Source: Sphingopyxis panaciterrulae | GTDB taxonomy: Bacteria > Pseudomonadota > Alphaproteobacteria > Sphingomonadales > Sphingomonadaceae | Direction of reading: 5' to 3' | Assembly: GCF_014199295.1 (NCBI RefSeq) | Contig: NZ_JACIJH010000016.1 | Span: forward strand, 44,760 to 108,759 | DNA length: 64,000 nt | Notes under the pieces: model-generated | Told to the model about the DNA's origin: nothing | Database searches by the model: none | The model's input: only the letters and a program-made list of their open reading frames with translations | Shown: positions 33,147 to 42,046 of the stretch, piece by piece | Position numbering within the stretch: position 1 is the first letter of the stretch | Layout: the number at the start of each line of letters is the position of its first letter | Program-made: the position numbers and the translations under genes

Positions 33147-34174
33147 GCGGCGTCGCGCTGCACGGCGGCGGCCGGCGATTGCCGGATCATGCTTTCGGCG
33201 ACGATCGTCTCGATCAGATCGGCCTGGGTAAACCCCGCGGCAACGGCGGCGCGGCCGAACACCTTTTCGGACCACAGGTTGCAGTTGAGATTGACCTCGA
33301 GCAGCCGCACTTCGCCGGTCGCGAAATCGACGCGAAACTCGAAGCGGCCATAGTCGAACGGCCGGAAGATCTCGGCCATCTGCCAAGTATGATCGGCAAT
33401 GCGTGCCGCCAACTCCGGATCGTCGAACAGGCGAAGGCTGTATTTGGCGCTGCGATCCACGAGGTCACGCTTTTCCTGATAGGTGCGCAGGTGCGTCGGA
33501 TCGGCCTGCTCGAAGATCATCATCGGCAGCATCGCCGGCGCACCGTCCAGCGTAATCACCGGAACCTCGACATCGCTGCCGTCGAGGAAAGGCTCGACGA
33601 GCGCATCATGGTCAAGCGCCTGCACCTCGGCGATCGCCTGCGCGAGTTCGGCGCGATCGTGCGCGTCGCGGATACCCCAAGATGCCGAGCTGTTGTTCGG
33701 CTTCACGACCCAGCGCCGCGCCGGCGGGCAGCGCGCGACATCGACGGGCGCGCCGCGGCGGAACAACGCCCAGGGCGCGGTCGGCACGCCTCGCGCCGCC
33801 GCCTCCAGCTTGGTCAGATGCTTGTCGTCGGACAGACCGCGCACGATGGGCGACGCGCCGACATAAGGCAGGCCGAGCCGGTTGCAGAGCAGCGGCAACA
33901 GCATCTCCGAATTGAAGAAGCCGCCGCGGTTGAGCAGCGGAAGGACGAAATCCGCATCGGGCGCGTCGAACAATGCGGCATAGCTGTCGGCGATCGACAA
34001 GACGATCCCCAGCCCCTCCAATATCTCCCTCACCTCGCGGTGATAGAGAGCGTGATTGCCATCCTCCGGGTGGAGCGCGCCCGTCCAGCGGGCATGTCTG
34101 GCGACGAAGAGCAGGTGCTGCGTCTCGCGCAGGCGATCGGGCAGCCGGGTCGGAGCAAGGTCGGTGGTTCGCAT
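33143..34174 (-). CDS. ATP-grasp ligase of D-Ala-D-Ala-ligase type
   Basis: A 343-residue ATP-grasp enzyme that should join a carboxylate to an amine through an acyl phosphate. Seen: 'PLLCNRLGLPYVGASPIV' and 'LSDDKHLTKLEAAARGVPTAP' (N-terminal substrate domain, catalytic lid), 'RWVVKPNNSSASWGI' (ATP-binding lysine and loop), 'VEPFLDGSDVEVPVITLDG' and 'EFRVDFATGEVRLLEVNLNC' (Mg ligands). The usual D-Ala-D-Ala end N-T-x-P-G is replaced by N-L-N-C-N, so the second substrate probably differs. ATG 34174 preferred, 34189 possible. It leads an operon with the nucleotidyltransferase and is divergent from a PLP enzyme gene. Confidence 0.85.
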   Translation of the reverse strand: MRTTDLAPTRLPDRLRETQHLLFVARHARWTGALHPEDGNHALYHREVREILEGLGIVLSIADSYAALFDAPDADFVLPLLNRGGFFNSEMLLPLLCNRLGLPYVGASPIVRGLSDDKHLTKLEAAARGVPTAPWALFRRGAPVDVARCPPARRWVVKPNNSSASWGIRDAHDRAELAQAIAEVQALDHDALVEPFLDGSDVEVPVITLDGAPAMLPMMIFEQADPTHLRTYQEKRDLVDRSAKYSLRLFDDPELAARIADHTWQMAEIFRPFDYGRFEFRVDFATGEVRLLEVNLNCNLWSEKVFGRAAVAAGFTQADLIETIVAESMIRQSPAAAVQRDAA

Positions 34175-34297
34175 GCCGTCTTCGACCATGCGAAGATTGC
34201 ACCGCCATGACCGTTCGATGACGGGCCTGACATCGAAGTGCAAAAGCCCTGTCATCTTCGAGCGGTAGCGGGAGCCGTCTCTCCCGAAAGGCGCCCT

Positions 34298-35803
34298 ATG
34301 CTGCACACCGCGTTCGACGATCGCCGCGCTATCCCCCATGGCCGCGACGACAGCCGTCTGGCTGCAACGCTGGCAAGCGGCGGCGACCGGCGCATCCGCC
34401 CGGGCGCCGACGGACGCAACCCCTATTTCGCGAGCGTCCTTCCGTCCGACGCGCTCGCCTATGGCTCCTCGACGATCAGCAGCATCTCGGCCCACGCCTT
34501 CGCCGCTCTCGCGGCGCGCTGGCGTCACCGGCTCGATCGCCCGCTGACCGGGTCCGATTACGCCGCGGGACTCGATGGGCTGCGCGAACAGATCGCCCGA
34601 TGGGCCGGCGCATCCGATGCCGCCATCGTCTTCGCCGCCTCGGGCACCGACCTTGAATATGTGGGGCTCGCCGCTGCGCACGACGGACGCCCGCTCACCG
34701 CCGTGCTCCTCGGTCGCGACGAGGTGGGCAGCGGCTGCGCCCACAGCGCCGCTGGGCGTTTCTTCGCGGAAGAAACCGCAACCGGCGCGCGCGTCGTCGC
34801 GCAGACCGCGGTCGATCCCGCCTTTGCCGGAACAGAGCTGATCGACGTCGCGCTGCGCGATGACGCCGGACATCCGCGCGCTTCGGCAGCCGTCGCCGCC
34901 GAGCTGGCCCTTCATATCGAGCGGGCGGCCGCCCATGGACGCCGCGCGGTCGTCCACGTCGTTCACGGATCGAAAAGCGGCCTGACCCTGCCCGCGATCG
35001 ACAATATCGAACGCCTCGCCGTCCGCTATGGCGAAGCGGCGGCGATCATCGTCGATGCCTGCCAGTTGCGCATCGCCCCCCAGGCGGTGCGTCGCTATCT
35101 CGCGCTCGGCTGCGTGGTGCTGCTCACCGGGTCCAAATTCGCCGGGGGACCTCCGTTCAGCGGCTTCGCGCTCGTCCCCAACCGACTGCGCGCCCGCGCC
35201 CGGTCGCTTCCCGAGGGGTTTCGCCGCCTCGCGAACCGCGCCGAATGGCCCACCGGCTGGCCCGGCGCCGTCCAGCTTCCGGCCACCGGCAATTTCGGCC
35301 TGTTGTTGCGGCTCGAGGCAGCGTTGATCGAGATGGAGCGCTTTGCGGCGCTCCCCGATGCCCGCCGTGATGCGGTCACCGACCGCTTCGCCGCCCACGC
35401 CGACGCCCTGCTTCGCCGCCTGGAACTGTCCGAGGTCGCGGGCGCCGGCACTGCCTGTCTCGCAACGCGCACGATGCGCACCCTCGACCTGTCGGCGCGC
35501 TGGCCCGGGTGCGATTTCGACGCCGCCCGGACGATGCACCGGGAAATCGCCCGCAAGTCGCGCCAGTGGCTCGGGCAGGAAATCCGCCTCGGCCAGCCCG
35601 TGCGCACCCACAACATGCCGTGCGGGCGCGCCGCGGGAACGCTGCGCCTGTCGCTGTCGATGCCGCTGATCGTCGAGCTGGCTGCCCTGCCCGATCCGGT
35701 GCTCGACGAGCGGCTCGATCGCGACATGCGGCTCGTCGGCGCGGCCATCTCTGCCGCGGCTTCGACCATTCTCGATCAACGGCAGCCCGAACCGCTCGGC
35801 TGA
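34298..35803 (+). CDS. PLP-dependent aminotransferase-fold enzyme
   Basis: A 501-residue fold-type I PLP enzyme, probably cytoplasmic. 'YGSSTISSISAHAFAALAAR' and 'DAAIVFAASGTDLEYVGLAA' form the phosphate-binding start, 'AIIVDACQLRI' has the Asp that pairs with the PLP nitrogen, and 'VLLTGSKFAGGPPFSGFALV' carries the Schiff-base lysine. Closest in feel to kynureninase/cysteine-desulfurase-like (class V) enzymes, but no family name is evident. An in-frame ATG at 34238 would add 20 residues. It is divergent (123 bp) from the ATP-grasp/nucleotidyltransferase operon and probably belongs to the same pathway. Confidence 0.8.
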   Translation: MLHTAFDDRRAIPHGRDDSRLAATLASGGDRRIRPGADGRNPYFASVLPSDALAYGSSTISSISAHAFAALAARWRHRLDRPLTGSDYAAGLDGLREQIARWAGASDAAIVFAASGTDLEYVGLAAAHDGRPLTAVLLGRDEVGSGCAHSAAGRFFAEETATGARVVAQTAVDPAFAGTELIDVALRDDAGHPRASAAVAAELALHIERAAAHGRRAVVHVVHGSKSGLTLPAIDNIERLAVRYGEAAAIIVDACQLRIAPQAVRRYLALGCVVLLTGSKFAGGPPFSGFALVPNRLRARARSLPEGFRRLANRAEWPTGWPGAVQLPATGNFGLLLRLEAALIEMERFAALPDARRDAVTDRFAAHADALLRRLELSEVAGAGTACLATRTMRTLDLSARWPGCDFDAARTMHREIARKSRQWLGQEIRLGQPVRTHNMPCGRAAGTLRLSLSMPLIVELAALPDPVLDERLDRDMRLVGAAISAAASTILDQRQPEPLG

Positions 35804-35934
35804 CCGCAAAGCCGAGTTTTCGGAACGGCGGGCCGGTCGGGAATCTCGCTTCGACCGCCTATCGCTATCGGTTCGCCGCGAAAAACGAGGGCTTCCGGCA
35901 GCGCTTTCGGCGGCCCGCTCGTTCTTTCGTCACC

Positions 35935-36969
35935 ATGACGAAAAATATGCATCTCTCCCGCCCCGCCACGAGCGCGATCGCCGCGTTCCTGGTTCTGACC
36001 ACCCCCGCCGCCTTCGCGCAGACCGCCCCGACGCAGGGCACCGCCACCACGGCGCCCGCCCCGGCTCAATCGACAGCGCAGCCGACTGCTGCCCAGCCGG
36101 TCACCGTGCCGGTGATGGTCCCGCCGGTGGCGCCGACGACGACCCCGACGGTGCCCGCCCCCGCCACCACGGGGCCGACAGCACCTGTCATTCGTGTGCC
36201 GATCGCCATCGAGCCGCCCGCCGGAGCCAAGGCTCCGGTTGAAAAGGCCGCGCCCGAACCGGCCCCCAAGGCAGCCAAGACCCCCGCTCCGCGTGAGTCG
36301 GCGCCGGCCGAGCGACGCGCCGAAGCCCCGCCTGCGGATACCGGCATCGCGACCCCGGCGGTCGCGCCCGAAACCGCAACGCTGCCCGCAGCCGCGCCGG
36401 TGACGGCGCCCACGCCTCCCGCCGCGGACACCGCGCCGCCGGCCGCGCAAGGCGCCGACACCGACGGCAATAGCTTCCCTTGGGAGATCGCGGGCGGCGC
36501 AGCGGCGCTGCTGATCGCCGGGGGAGCGGCCTTCGCCCTTGCCCGCCGTCGCCGCACGCCCGCCGAGGAAGCGGTTATCGTCGATGCCCCGCTCGCGGCC
36601 GATCCGGTCCCGGCTGCCCGCGAGGAGGCTACGCCGGCCCGTGCCCCGGCGATGCGTTCGACCCCGGCCTTCGCGGCGGCACCGCATGGCGGCATGGGCC
36701 GCCACGAAGCGATGGCTTTGGCGGGTCCGACGCCCGACAATCCGTTCCTGACGCTGAAGAAGCGGCTGAAACGCGCGCGCTTCCACGACCGCCGCGAGCG
36801 CCTGGATTATGAGGAACTGCTCGCCGGACAGCGCGACCTGCGCCGCAAGCCCGCGAGCGCCTGGGACGTCGCCCAGCGCCCCGCGCCGGCCGCGACCGAA
36901 CAGGAGGTGCGCCGCCCCGAACCGGCGCGCGGTCGCCGCGATCAGCGCCCCGGCTACGCCGGCAACTGA
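35935..36969 (+). CDS. Pro/Ala-rich single-span membrane protein
   Basis: A 344-residue protein of unknown function. Signal peptide (about 1-29, 'FLVLTTPAAFAQ'), a long low-complexity region rich in Pro, Ala, Thr and Val (30-180), one membrane helix 'WEIAGGAAALLIAGGAAFAL' followed by RRRR (positive-inside stop), then a polar cytoplasmic tail of about 140 residues with 'NPFLTLKKRLKRARFHDRRE'. It looks like a periplasm-spanning anchor. An internal ATG at 35947 is an alternative start. The bidirectional terminator at 36989 separates it from rplL. Confidence 0.75.
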   Translation: MTKNMHLSRPATSAIAAFLVLTTPAAFAQTAPTQGTATTAPAPAQSTAQPTAAQPVTVPVMVPPVAPTTTPTVPAPATTGPTAPVIRVPIAIEPPAGAKAPVEKAAPEPAPKAAKTPAPRESAPAERRAEAPPADTGIATPAVAPETATLPAAAPVTAPTPPAADTAPPAAQGADTDGNSFPWEIAGGAAALLIAGGAAFALARRRRTPAEEAVIVDAPLAADPVPAAREEATPARAPAMRSTPAFAAAPHGGMGRHEAMALAGPTPDNPFLTLKKRLKRARFHDRRERLDYEELLAGQRDLRRKPASAWDVAQRPAPAATEQEVRRPEPARGRRDQRPGYAGN

Positions 36970-36988
36970 TCGCCATACGACGGAACGA

Positions 36989-37020
36989 AAAAGGGCGGCG
37001 CCTCGCGGCACCGCCCTTTT
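36989..37020. terminator. Bidirectional terminator between membrane protein gene and rplL
   Basis: AAAAGGGCGG pairs with CCGCCCTTTT (36989-36998 with 37011-37020), with an inner GCC/GGC pair. A/T-tracts at both sides let it end transcripts in both directions, so rplJL transcription probably stops here. Confidence 0.85.
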
Positions 37021-37070
37021 CTTTTTCGAAAGCGACAGCCGGCGAACCGGCCAAACGCCCGCGAACCCGA

Positions 37071-37445
37071 TTACTTGAGTTCGACGGTCGCGCCGGCCGC
37101 TTCGAGCTTCTTCTTGATCTCTTCGGCTTCGGCCTTGTTGGCGCCTTCCTTGACGGCCTTCGGAGCGCCTTCGACCAGCGCCTTGGCTTCGCCGAGGCCC
37201 AGGCCGGTGATGGCGCGGACTTCCTTGATGACGTTGATCTTCTGGCCGCCATCGCCGGTCAGGATCACGTCGAACTCGTCCTTTTCTTCAGCGGCCGGAG
37301 CGGCAGCGCCAGCAGCAGCCGGAGCAGCGGCAACGGCAGCAGCGGCCGAAACGCCCCACTTTTCCTCGAGCAGCTTCGAAAGCTCGGCGGCTTCCAGAAC
37401 GGTCAGCGCCGACAGGTCGTCAACGATCTTAGCAAGATCAGCCAT
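37071..37445 (-). CDS. rplL: 50S ribosomal protein L7/L12
   Basis: A 124-residue L7/L12. N-terminal dimer domain '[20 protein letters not shown]', Ala-rich hinge (about 36-55) and C-terminal factor-binding domain '[20 protein letters not shown]' are complete. It follows rplJ by 59 bp. The ATG at 37445 is better placed than 37451 relative to GGAGA. Confidence 0.98.
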   Translation of the reverse strand: MADLAKIVDDLSALTVLEAAELSKLLEEKWGVSAAAAVAAAPAAAGAAAPAAEEKDEFDVILTGDGGQKINVIKEVRAITGLGLGEAKALVEGAPKAVKEGANKAEAEEIKKKLEAAGATVELK

Positions 37446-37504
37446 TTTCATTCTCCATCAGAACCGGAACTAAGCCGGTGAGTTATTGAAGGTAGTCAGG
37501 GTAT

Positions 37505-38020
37505 TTACGCCGCATCCTTGGCGCCATAGGCACCGAAGACCCGCGCCAGTTGGCCAGCCGGGGCCGCCGCGATCTGGGCAACCTTGGTGGCCGGAGCCTG
37601 GACGAGACCGACGATCCTGGCACGCAGCTCGTCGAGCGACGGCAGCGCCGCAAGCGCCTTCACACCGTCCACGTCGAGGACCACATCCCCCATGCCGCCA
37701 CCGACGATTTCAAGCTTGTCGTTGGTCTTGGCAAATTCCACCGCGACCTTCGCCGCCGCCACCGCGTCGGTGGAAGCTGCGATTGCCGTGGGGCCGGTCA
37801 GCAGGTCGCCGATGCCGGTATAGGGCGTGCCGTCGAGCGCGATCCTGGCCAGGCGGTTCTTCGCGACCTTGAAGCTCGCGCCGGCGTCGCGCATCTGCTG
37901 GCGAAGCACCGTCGACTGGGCGACGGTGAGGCCCAGGTTGCGAACAATCACAACCGTGGCGGCATTCGACAGCGTAGCGTTCAGCGCGGATACGGCTTCG
38001 GCCTTTTCAGCACGATCCAT
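37505..38020 (-). CDS. rplJ: 50S ribosomal protein L10
   Basis: A 171-residue L10 that forms the base of the ribosomal stalk and binds L7/L12 dimers through its C-terminal helix. '[20 protein letters not shown]' and '[16 protein letters not shown]' are typical. Start 38020 follows GGAGA. A promoter and a leader of about 260 bases precede it, which in other bacteria folds into the L10-binding leader for autoregulation. Confidence 0.97.
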   Translation of the reverse strand: MDRAEKAEAVSALNATLSNAATVVIVRNLGLTVAQSTVLRQQMRDAGASFKVAKNRLARIALDGTPYTGIGDLLTGPTAIAASTDAVAAAKVAVEFAKTNDKLEIVGGGMGDVVLDVDGVKALAALPSLDELRARIVGLVQAPATKVAQIAAAPAGQLARVFGAYGAKDAA

Positions 38021-38285
38021 GCCTGTTTCTCCACTCTTGCCCGAAGGCGCGCCGAAACGCGCCACCGGGCGGCTAACACACGCAAAGGCCGTGCGGGACG
38101 AATCCCGCCTGTCCTTTGCGCAGCGATGTCCGATGGGGTCGGTCAAGCCGCGAACGCCTGACGCGCAGGCGGGCGACCGATGAAGACTGTTCCCCGTCTC
38201 GGCTGGACATTAAGAAGGGCAAAGTCCCTTCACCAACTGTCTCGGACGGAATTGCCGGGGCCGGAGCCCCGACAACACGCGGGCG

Positions 38286-38313
38286 CTCTTAGCCGGATCG
38301 GGCGCGAAGTCAA
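38286..38313 (-). promoter_or_regulatory. Promoter of rplJL, with long leader
   Basis: Minus strand: TTGACT (38313-38308), 16 bases, TAAGAG (38291-38286). The predicted leader runs from about 38279 to 38021 and contains a GAAGGG-ACTTTG-CCCTTC hairpin (about 38213-38230) and GC-rich helices, in line with an L10 leader. The rest of this 404-bp gap between rplJ and the PadR gene shows no gene. Confidence 0.65.
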
Positions 38314-38380
38314 GCTTTGCGGCGGAAGTTGGCGAAAGTGCCGCGTATCGTCGCATCTTTCCGCTTGCAAAGATTATTAC

Positions 38381-38392
38381 AAGATATATCTT
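38381..38392. promoter_or_regulatory. Candidate PadR operator
   Basis: AAGATATATCTT is a perfect 12-bp palindrome 33 bp before the PadR gene start, in an AT-rich island unlike the surrounding DNA. It probably overlaps the promoter and is the likely autoregulatory site. Confidence 0.6.
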
Positions 38393-38424
38393 AGAGCTAT
38401 CGAGATTCGCATGAAGGAGTGACT

Positions 38425-39048
38425 ATGCGATATGAAACCCACGGGCGCGGCTGCGGCGCGCGCCATCGGAAACACCAGGAAATGCGCCGCGCCATGCGCG
38501 GCGGCGGACGCGGGTTCGGCCATGGCTTCGGCTCCGGTCATGGACGCGGCGGACGCTTTCGCGACGACGGGGGCGATGGCGGCCGCCGGCGCCGGATGTT
38601 CGACAGCGGCGAACTGCGGCTGGTGCTGCTGAAGCTGATCGCCGACGAGCCGCGGCACGGATATGACCTGATCCGCCGGATCGAGGAGCTGACCGGCGGC
38701 GCCTATGCCCCGAGCCCCGGCGTCATCTATCCGACCCTGACCCTGCTCGACGACATGGGGCAGATCGCGGCGCAGCAGGCGGCGGGCGCCAAGAAGCTGT
38801 TCGCGATCACCGCCGATGGCCGGGCCGAACTCGACGCCCAAGCCGATGCGATCGAGGCGCTGGTCGCGCGGCTCGCCGCGATCGGCGAGGAACGCCAGCG
38901 CACCGATTCCGCCTCGGTCCGCCGGGCGATGGGCAACCTGCGCCAGGTGCTGATGAACCGCCTTGGCGGCCGCGACATCGACGAGGCGACGCTGCACCAG
39001 CTCGTCGCGCTGATCGACGAAGCCGCGCAGAAGATCGAACGCCTGTAA
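38425..39048 (+). CDS. PadR family regulator with His/Gly-rich N-terminus (YqjI-like)
   Basis: A 207-residue regulator. The PadR winged helix occupies about residues 58-130 ('SGELRLVLLKLIADEPRHGYDLIRRIEEL' in parts, 'APSPGVIYPTLTLLDDMGQI'). The first 55 residues are rich in His, Gly, Arg with Cys12 ('GHGFGSGHGRGGR'), like the nickel-binding tail of E. coli YqjI, so metal sensing is likely. AAGGAG precedes ATG 38425. The DUF2218 gene follows after 12 bp. Confidence 0.88.
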   Translation: MRYETHGRGCGARHRKHQEMRRAMRGGGRGFGHGFGSGHGRGGRFRDDGGDGGRRRRMFDSGELRLVLLKLIADEPRHGYDLIRRIEELTGGAYAPSPGVIYPTLTLLDDMGQIAAQQAAGAKKLFAITADGRAELDAQADAIEALVARLAAIGEERQRTDSASVRRAMGNLRQVLMNRLGGRDIDEATLHQLVALIDEAAQKIERL

Positions 39049-39060
39049 GGAGCATGGCAC

Positions 39061-39384
39061 ATGACCGTTTCCGCCACTGCCCGCGTGCCCACGCGCCATG
39101 CGAGCAAATATCTGCAGCAACTGTGCAAGCACTGGCAGCATAATCTGGCCGTCGCCTTCACCGCCGACCACGGCACCGTGACCTTCCCCCGGGATGCGCG
39201 CGGGGCCGACTGGCCCGGCGACGCGTTGGTCAGCTTCGACGCCGCGGCCGATGCGCTGACGGTACGAATCGACGCGAGCGTCGCCGGACAGCGCGAGGCG
39301 CTGGAGGGGGCGGTCGCCCGCCATCTCGACCGTTTCGCCTTTCGCGAGGCGCCGCTCGCCTTCCATTGGCAACGGTCCGGCTAG
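39061..39384 (+). CDS. DUF2218 family protein
   Basis: A 107-residue protein of the DUF2218 family ('RHASKYLQQLCKHWQHNLAV', 'LTVRIDASVAGQREALEGAV', 'DHLDRFAFRE'-like end). These proteins are commonly encoded near siderophore-interacting ferric reductases and PadR regulators and are thought to serve iron or metal homeostasis; no reductase is present here. The ribosome site AAGGAG overlaps the PadR stop. The TAG stop at 39382-39384 lies at the outer end of an inverted-repeat element. Confidence 0.85.
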   Translation: MTVSATARVPTRHASKYLQQLCKHWQHNLAVAFTADHGTVTFPRDARGADWPGDALVSFDAAADALTVRIDASVAGQREALEGAVARHLDRFAFREAPLAFHWQRSG

Positions 39385-39649
39385 GGTCAGGACCCATGAA
39401 ATGCGCGCTCGAGGTTTGAAGCGATTTTGCTCAGGGCGAGGAGAGAAGGCGTAGGAATATGAACATATTCCAAGGCTTGCCAACGCGGCCATGGGCAAAA
39501 TCGGTCAAATCGCGAAGCGACGCCGAAATGGCTTCGATCTCGGGCCCGTGCGGCCTTGCGGGTAGCGATGCTACCCGCTGCACCCGCCCGAACCCGATAT
39601 CTTCGCCATTTCGACGCCTCGAACGCGCACGTCAAGGGCCCTGACCCTG
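39383..39649. mobile_element. MITE-like element with imperfect ~32-bp inverted repeats
   Basis: 267 bp bounded by AGGGTCAGGACCCATGAAAT at the left and its imperfect complement ending CCTGACCCT at 39649; the matched arms extend for about 32 bp including 'GCGCG-TCGAGG'. No coding capacity. A fragment of the same end occurs near 47803-47816 (AGGGTCCTGACCCT). It occupies most of the 379-bp gap before ftsH. Confidence 0.6.
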
Positions 39650-39763
39650 AGACCGATTGGCGCATTGTCATTTAACCGGAACATCCTATCTTAGGGCAAA
39701 GGGCCGCGGTGGACCGCGATCCCTTGCTGTGCCGATTGGGCCGTGACGACTGGAAAGATTCCG

Positions 39764-41707
39764 ATGCAGGACGACAAGGAACCGCAGGGCAACCCCTGGA
39801 TGAAGAGCGTGATGATCTGGAGCGGCATCCTGCTCGCCATGCTCCTTGTCGCCTCGATGTTCGGCAGCGCGACGCAGCCCGCGGGACAATCGCTCGCCTA
39901 TTCCGAGTTCCGGCAGAAGGTCGAGGAAGGCAGCGTCAAGCAGGTCGTATTGTCGGACGACCGCGTCACCGGCGAAATGACCAACGGTGACCGCTTCACC
40001 GCCAATGTCGTGCGCGATCCCGAGCTGCTGAAGCTGCTCAACGACAACAACGTCAAATATGACGGCAAGCCCGCCGAGACCGGCAATATCTGGGTCTATC
40101 TGCTGATCCAGTCGCTGCCCTTCCTGCTGATCCTGGGCATCGCCTTCTTCGTCTTTCGCCAAGTGCAGAAGAACAATGGATCGGGCGCGATGGGATTCGG
40201 CAAGTCGCGCGCGAAGATGCTGACCGAAAAACAGGGCCGCGTGACCTTCGACGACGTCGCCGGCATCGACGAGGCGCGCGAGGAACTGGAGGAAATCGTC
40301 GAGTTCCTGAAGGACCCGACGAAATTTTCCAAGCTGGGCGGCCAGATTCCGAAGGGCGCGCTGCTCGTCGGTTCGCCCGGCACCGGCAAGACCCTGCTCG
40401 CCCGCGCGATCGCGGGCGAGGCGGGCGTTCCCTTCTTCACCATTTCGGGTTCGGATTTCGTCGAGATGTTCGTCGGTGTCGGCGCGTCGCGCGTGCGCGA
40501 CATGTTCGAGCAGGCCAAGCGCAACGCGCCGTGCATCGTCTTCATCGACGAGATCGACGCCGTCGGGCGCCATCGCGGCGCCGGGCTGGGTAACGGCAAT
40601 GACGAGCGCGAGCAGACGCTGAACCAGTTGCTCGTCGAGATGGACGGGTTCGAGGCCAATGAAGGCATCATCATCGTCGCGGCGACCAACCGCCCCGACG
40701 TGCTCGACCCCGCGCTGCTGCGCCCCGGCCGTTTCGACCGTCAGGTCGTCGTGCCGCGTCCCGATATCGAGGGCCGCCAGAAGATCCTGGAAGTCCACAC
40801 GCGCAAGAAGCCGCTGGCGCCCGACGTCGACCTGCGCCGCATCGCGCGCGGAACCCCCGGCTTTTCGGGCGCCGACCTTGCCAACCTTGCCAATGAGGCG
40901 GCGCTGCTCGCGGCGCGCAAGGGCAAGCGCCTGATCGCGTCGAACGAGTTCGAGGAAGCCAAGGACAAGGTGCTGATGGGCGCCGAGCGCCGGTCGATGG
41001 TGATGACCGAGGACGAGAAGAAGGCGACCGCCTATCACGAGGCGGGCCACGCGCTCGTCTCGCTCCATGTCGAGCACAACGACCCGCTGCACAAGGTGAC
41101 GATCATCCCGCGCGGCCGTGCGCTGGGCGTGACGTGGAACCTGCCCGAGCGCGACCGCTATTCGCAGAATATGAAGCAGATGAAGGCGCGCCTCGCGCTC
41201 TGTTTCGGCGGCCGCATCGCCGAGCAGCTCATCTATGGCAACGACGAGCTGAACACCGGCGCGTCGAACGACATCCAGCAGGCCACCGACATGGCGCGTT
41301 CGATGGTCATGGAATATGGCATGTCCGAAAAGCTGGGCTGGCTGCGCTATCGCGACAATCAGGACGAGGTCTTCCTGGGCCACAGCGTGTCGCGAGCGCA
41401 GAATATGTCGGAAGAGACCGCGAAGCTGATCGACAGCGAGGTCCGCCGGCTGGTCGAGGAAGGCGAAGCCACCGCGCGCAAGGTGCTGACCGACCATCTC
41501 GATGAACTGCACCTGCTCGCGGGCGCGCTGCTCGAATATGAGACGCTGTCGGGCGAGGAAGCCAAGCGCGCGATCAAGGGCGAGGATATCGGCCGCGAGG
41601 ACGATCAGGGCCGCACCGGAACGCCGGTACAGGGTCACGCCGGCGGCCTGCCGCAGATCAAGCGCAAGCCGCGCCCGTTCGGCGATCCCAATCCTCAGGG
41701 GGCGTAG
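39764..41707 (+). CDS. ftsH: ATP-dependent zinc metalloprotease FtsH
   Basis: A 647-residue membrane-anchored AAA protease that degrades misfolded and regulatory proteins. Two N-terminal membrane helices (about 14-32 and 106-128) flank a periplasmic loop; Walker A is 'GSPGTGKT', with Ser where Pro is most common, Walker B '[12 protein letters not shown]', SRH '[19 protein letters not shown]', and zinc motif 'HEAGH'. ATG 39764 is chosen since GGAAAG precedes it and E. coli-like length results; a GTG at 39743 is upstream. Confidence 0.97.
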   Translation: MQDDKEPQGNPWMKSVMIWSGILLAMLLVASMFGSATQPAGQSLAYSEFRQKVEEGSVKQVVLSDDRVTGEMTNGDRFTANVVRDPELLKLLNDNNVKYDGKPAETGNIWVYLLIQSLPFLLILGIAFFVFRQVQKNNGSGAMGFGKSRAKMLTEKQGRVTFDDVAGIDEAREELEEIVEFLKDPTKFSKLGGQIPKGALLVGSPGTGKTLLARAIAGEAGVPFFTISGSDFVEMFVGVGASRVRDMFEQAKRNAPCIVFIDEIDAVGRHRGAGLGNGNDEREQTLNQLLVEMDGFEANEGIIIVAATNRPDVLDPALLRPGRFDRQVVVPRPDIEGRQKILEVHTRKKPLAPDVDLRRIARGTPGFSGADLANLANEAALLAARKGKRLIASNEFEEAKDKVLMGAERRSMVMTEDEKKATAYHEAGHALVSLHVEHNDPLHKVTIIPRGRALGVTWNLPERDRYSQNMKQMKARLALCFGGRIAEQLIYGNDELNTGASNDIQQATDMARSMVMEYGMSEKLGWLRYRDNQDEVFLGHSVSRAQNMSEETAKLIDSEVRRLVEEGEATARKVLTDHLDELHLLAGALLEYETLSGEEAKRAIKGEDIGREDDQGRTGTPVQGHAGGLPQIKRKPRPFGDPNPQGA

Positions 41708-41760
41708 GGCCAGAGGGAGCCTACCCCCCTTCATCGACGGGTGCTTGCCATTCCTCCCTT

Positions 41761-42027
41761 CGTCATGCTGAACTTGTTTCAGCATCCATGGCCCGCCCTC
41801 TCCTCCCACACGGCGCGACATTCAGGGGCAGACCATGGACCCTGAACGTGTTTGGCAATTATACCCTTGGCATCCGTAAGCCTGCTTACTTCGTCATTGC
41901 GACCCCGGCGAAAGCCGGGGGAAGCAATCCAGAGCGGTTTGCGCGCACTCTGGATTGCTTCGCTCCGCTCGCAATGACGGGATTACGGATGCGAAAGGGA
42001 TAAGCGCCAAACACGTTCAGGGTGACG
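41761..42027. repeat. Nested palindromic repeats (family A interrupted by a second and third repeat)
   Basis: The outer layer is a family A repeat: left CATGCTGAACTTGTTTCAGC at 41764, right half starts CCATGGACCCTGAA and resumes TTCAGGGTGACG at 42016. Inside the right hairpin sits an inverted-repeat element with CCTGAACGTGTTTGGC (41841-41856) matched by GCCAAACACGTTCAGG (42006-42021), and inside that a third unit (about 41893-41979) with GTCATTGCGA and TCGCAATGAC ends. This fills the ftsH-downstream gap of 339 bp. Confidence 0.7.
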
Positions 42028-42046
42028 AATTCTATAGGGATCGGCC

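Noticed and set aside
34190..35809. Long minus-strand extension (to 888 codons) upstream of the ATP-grasp gene
   Set aside because: The upstream part is antisense to the PLP enzyme gene, has low-complexity Arg/Gly/Ala composition and no homology; the ligase domain begins only at about 34174.
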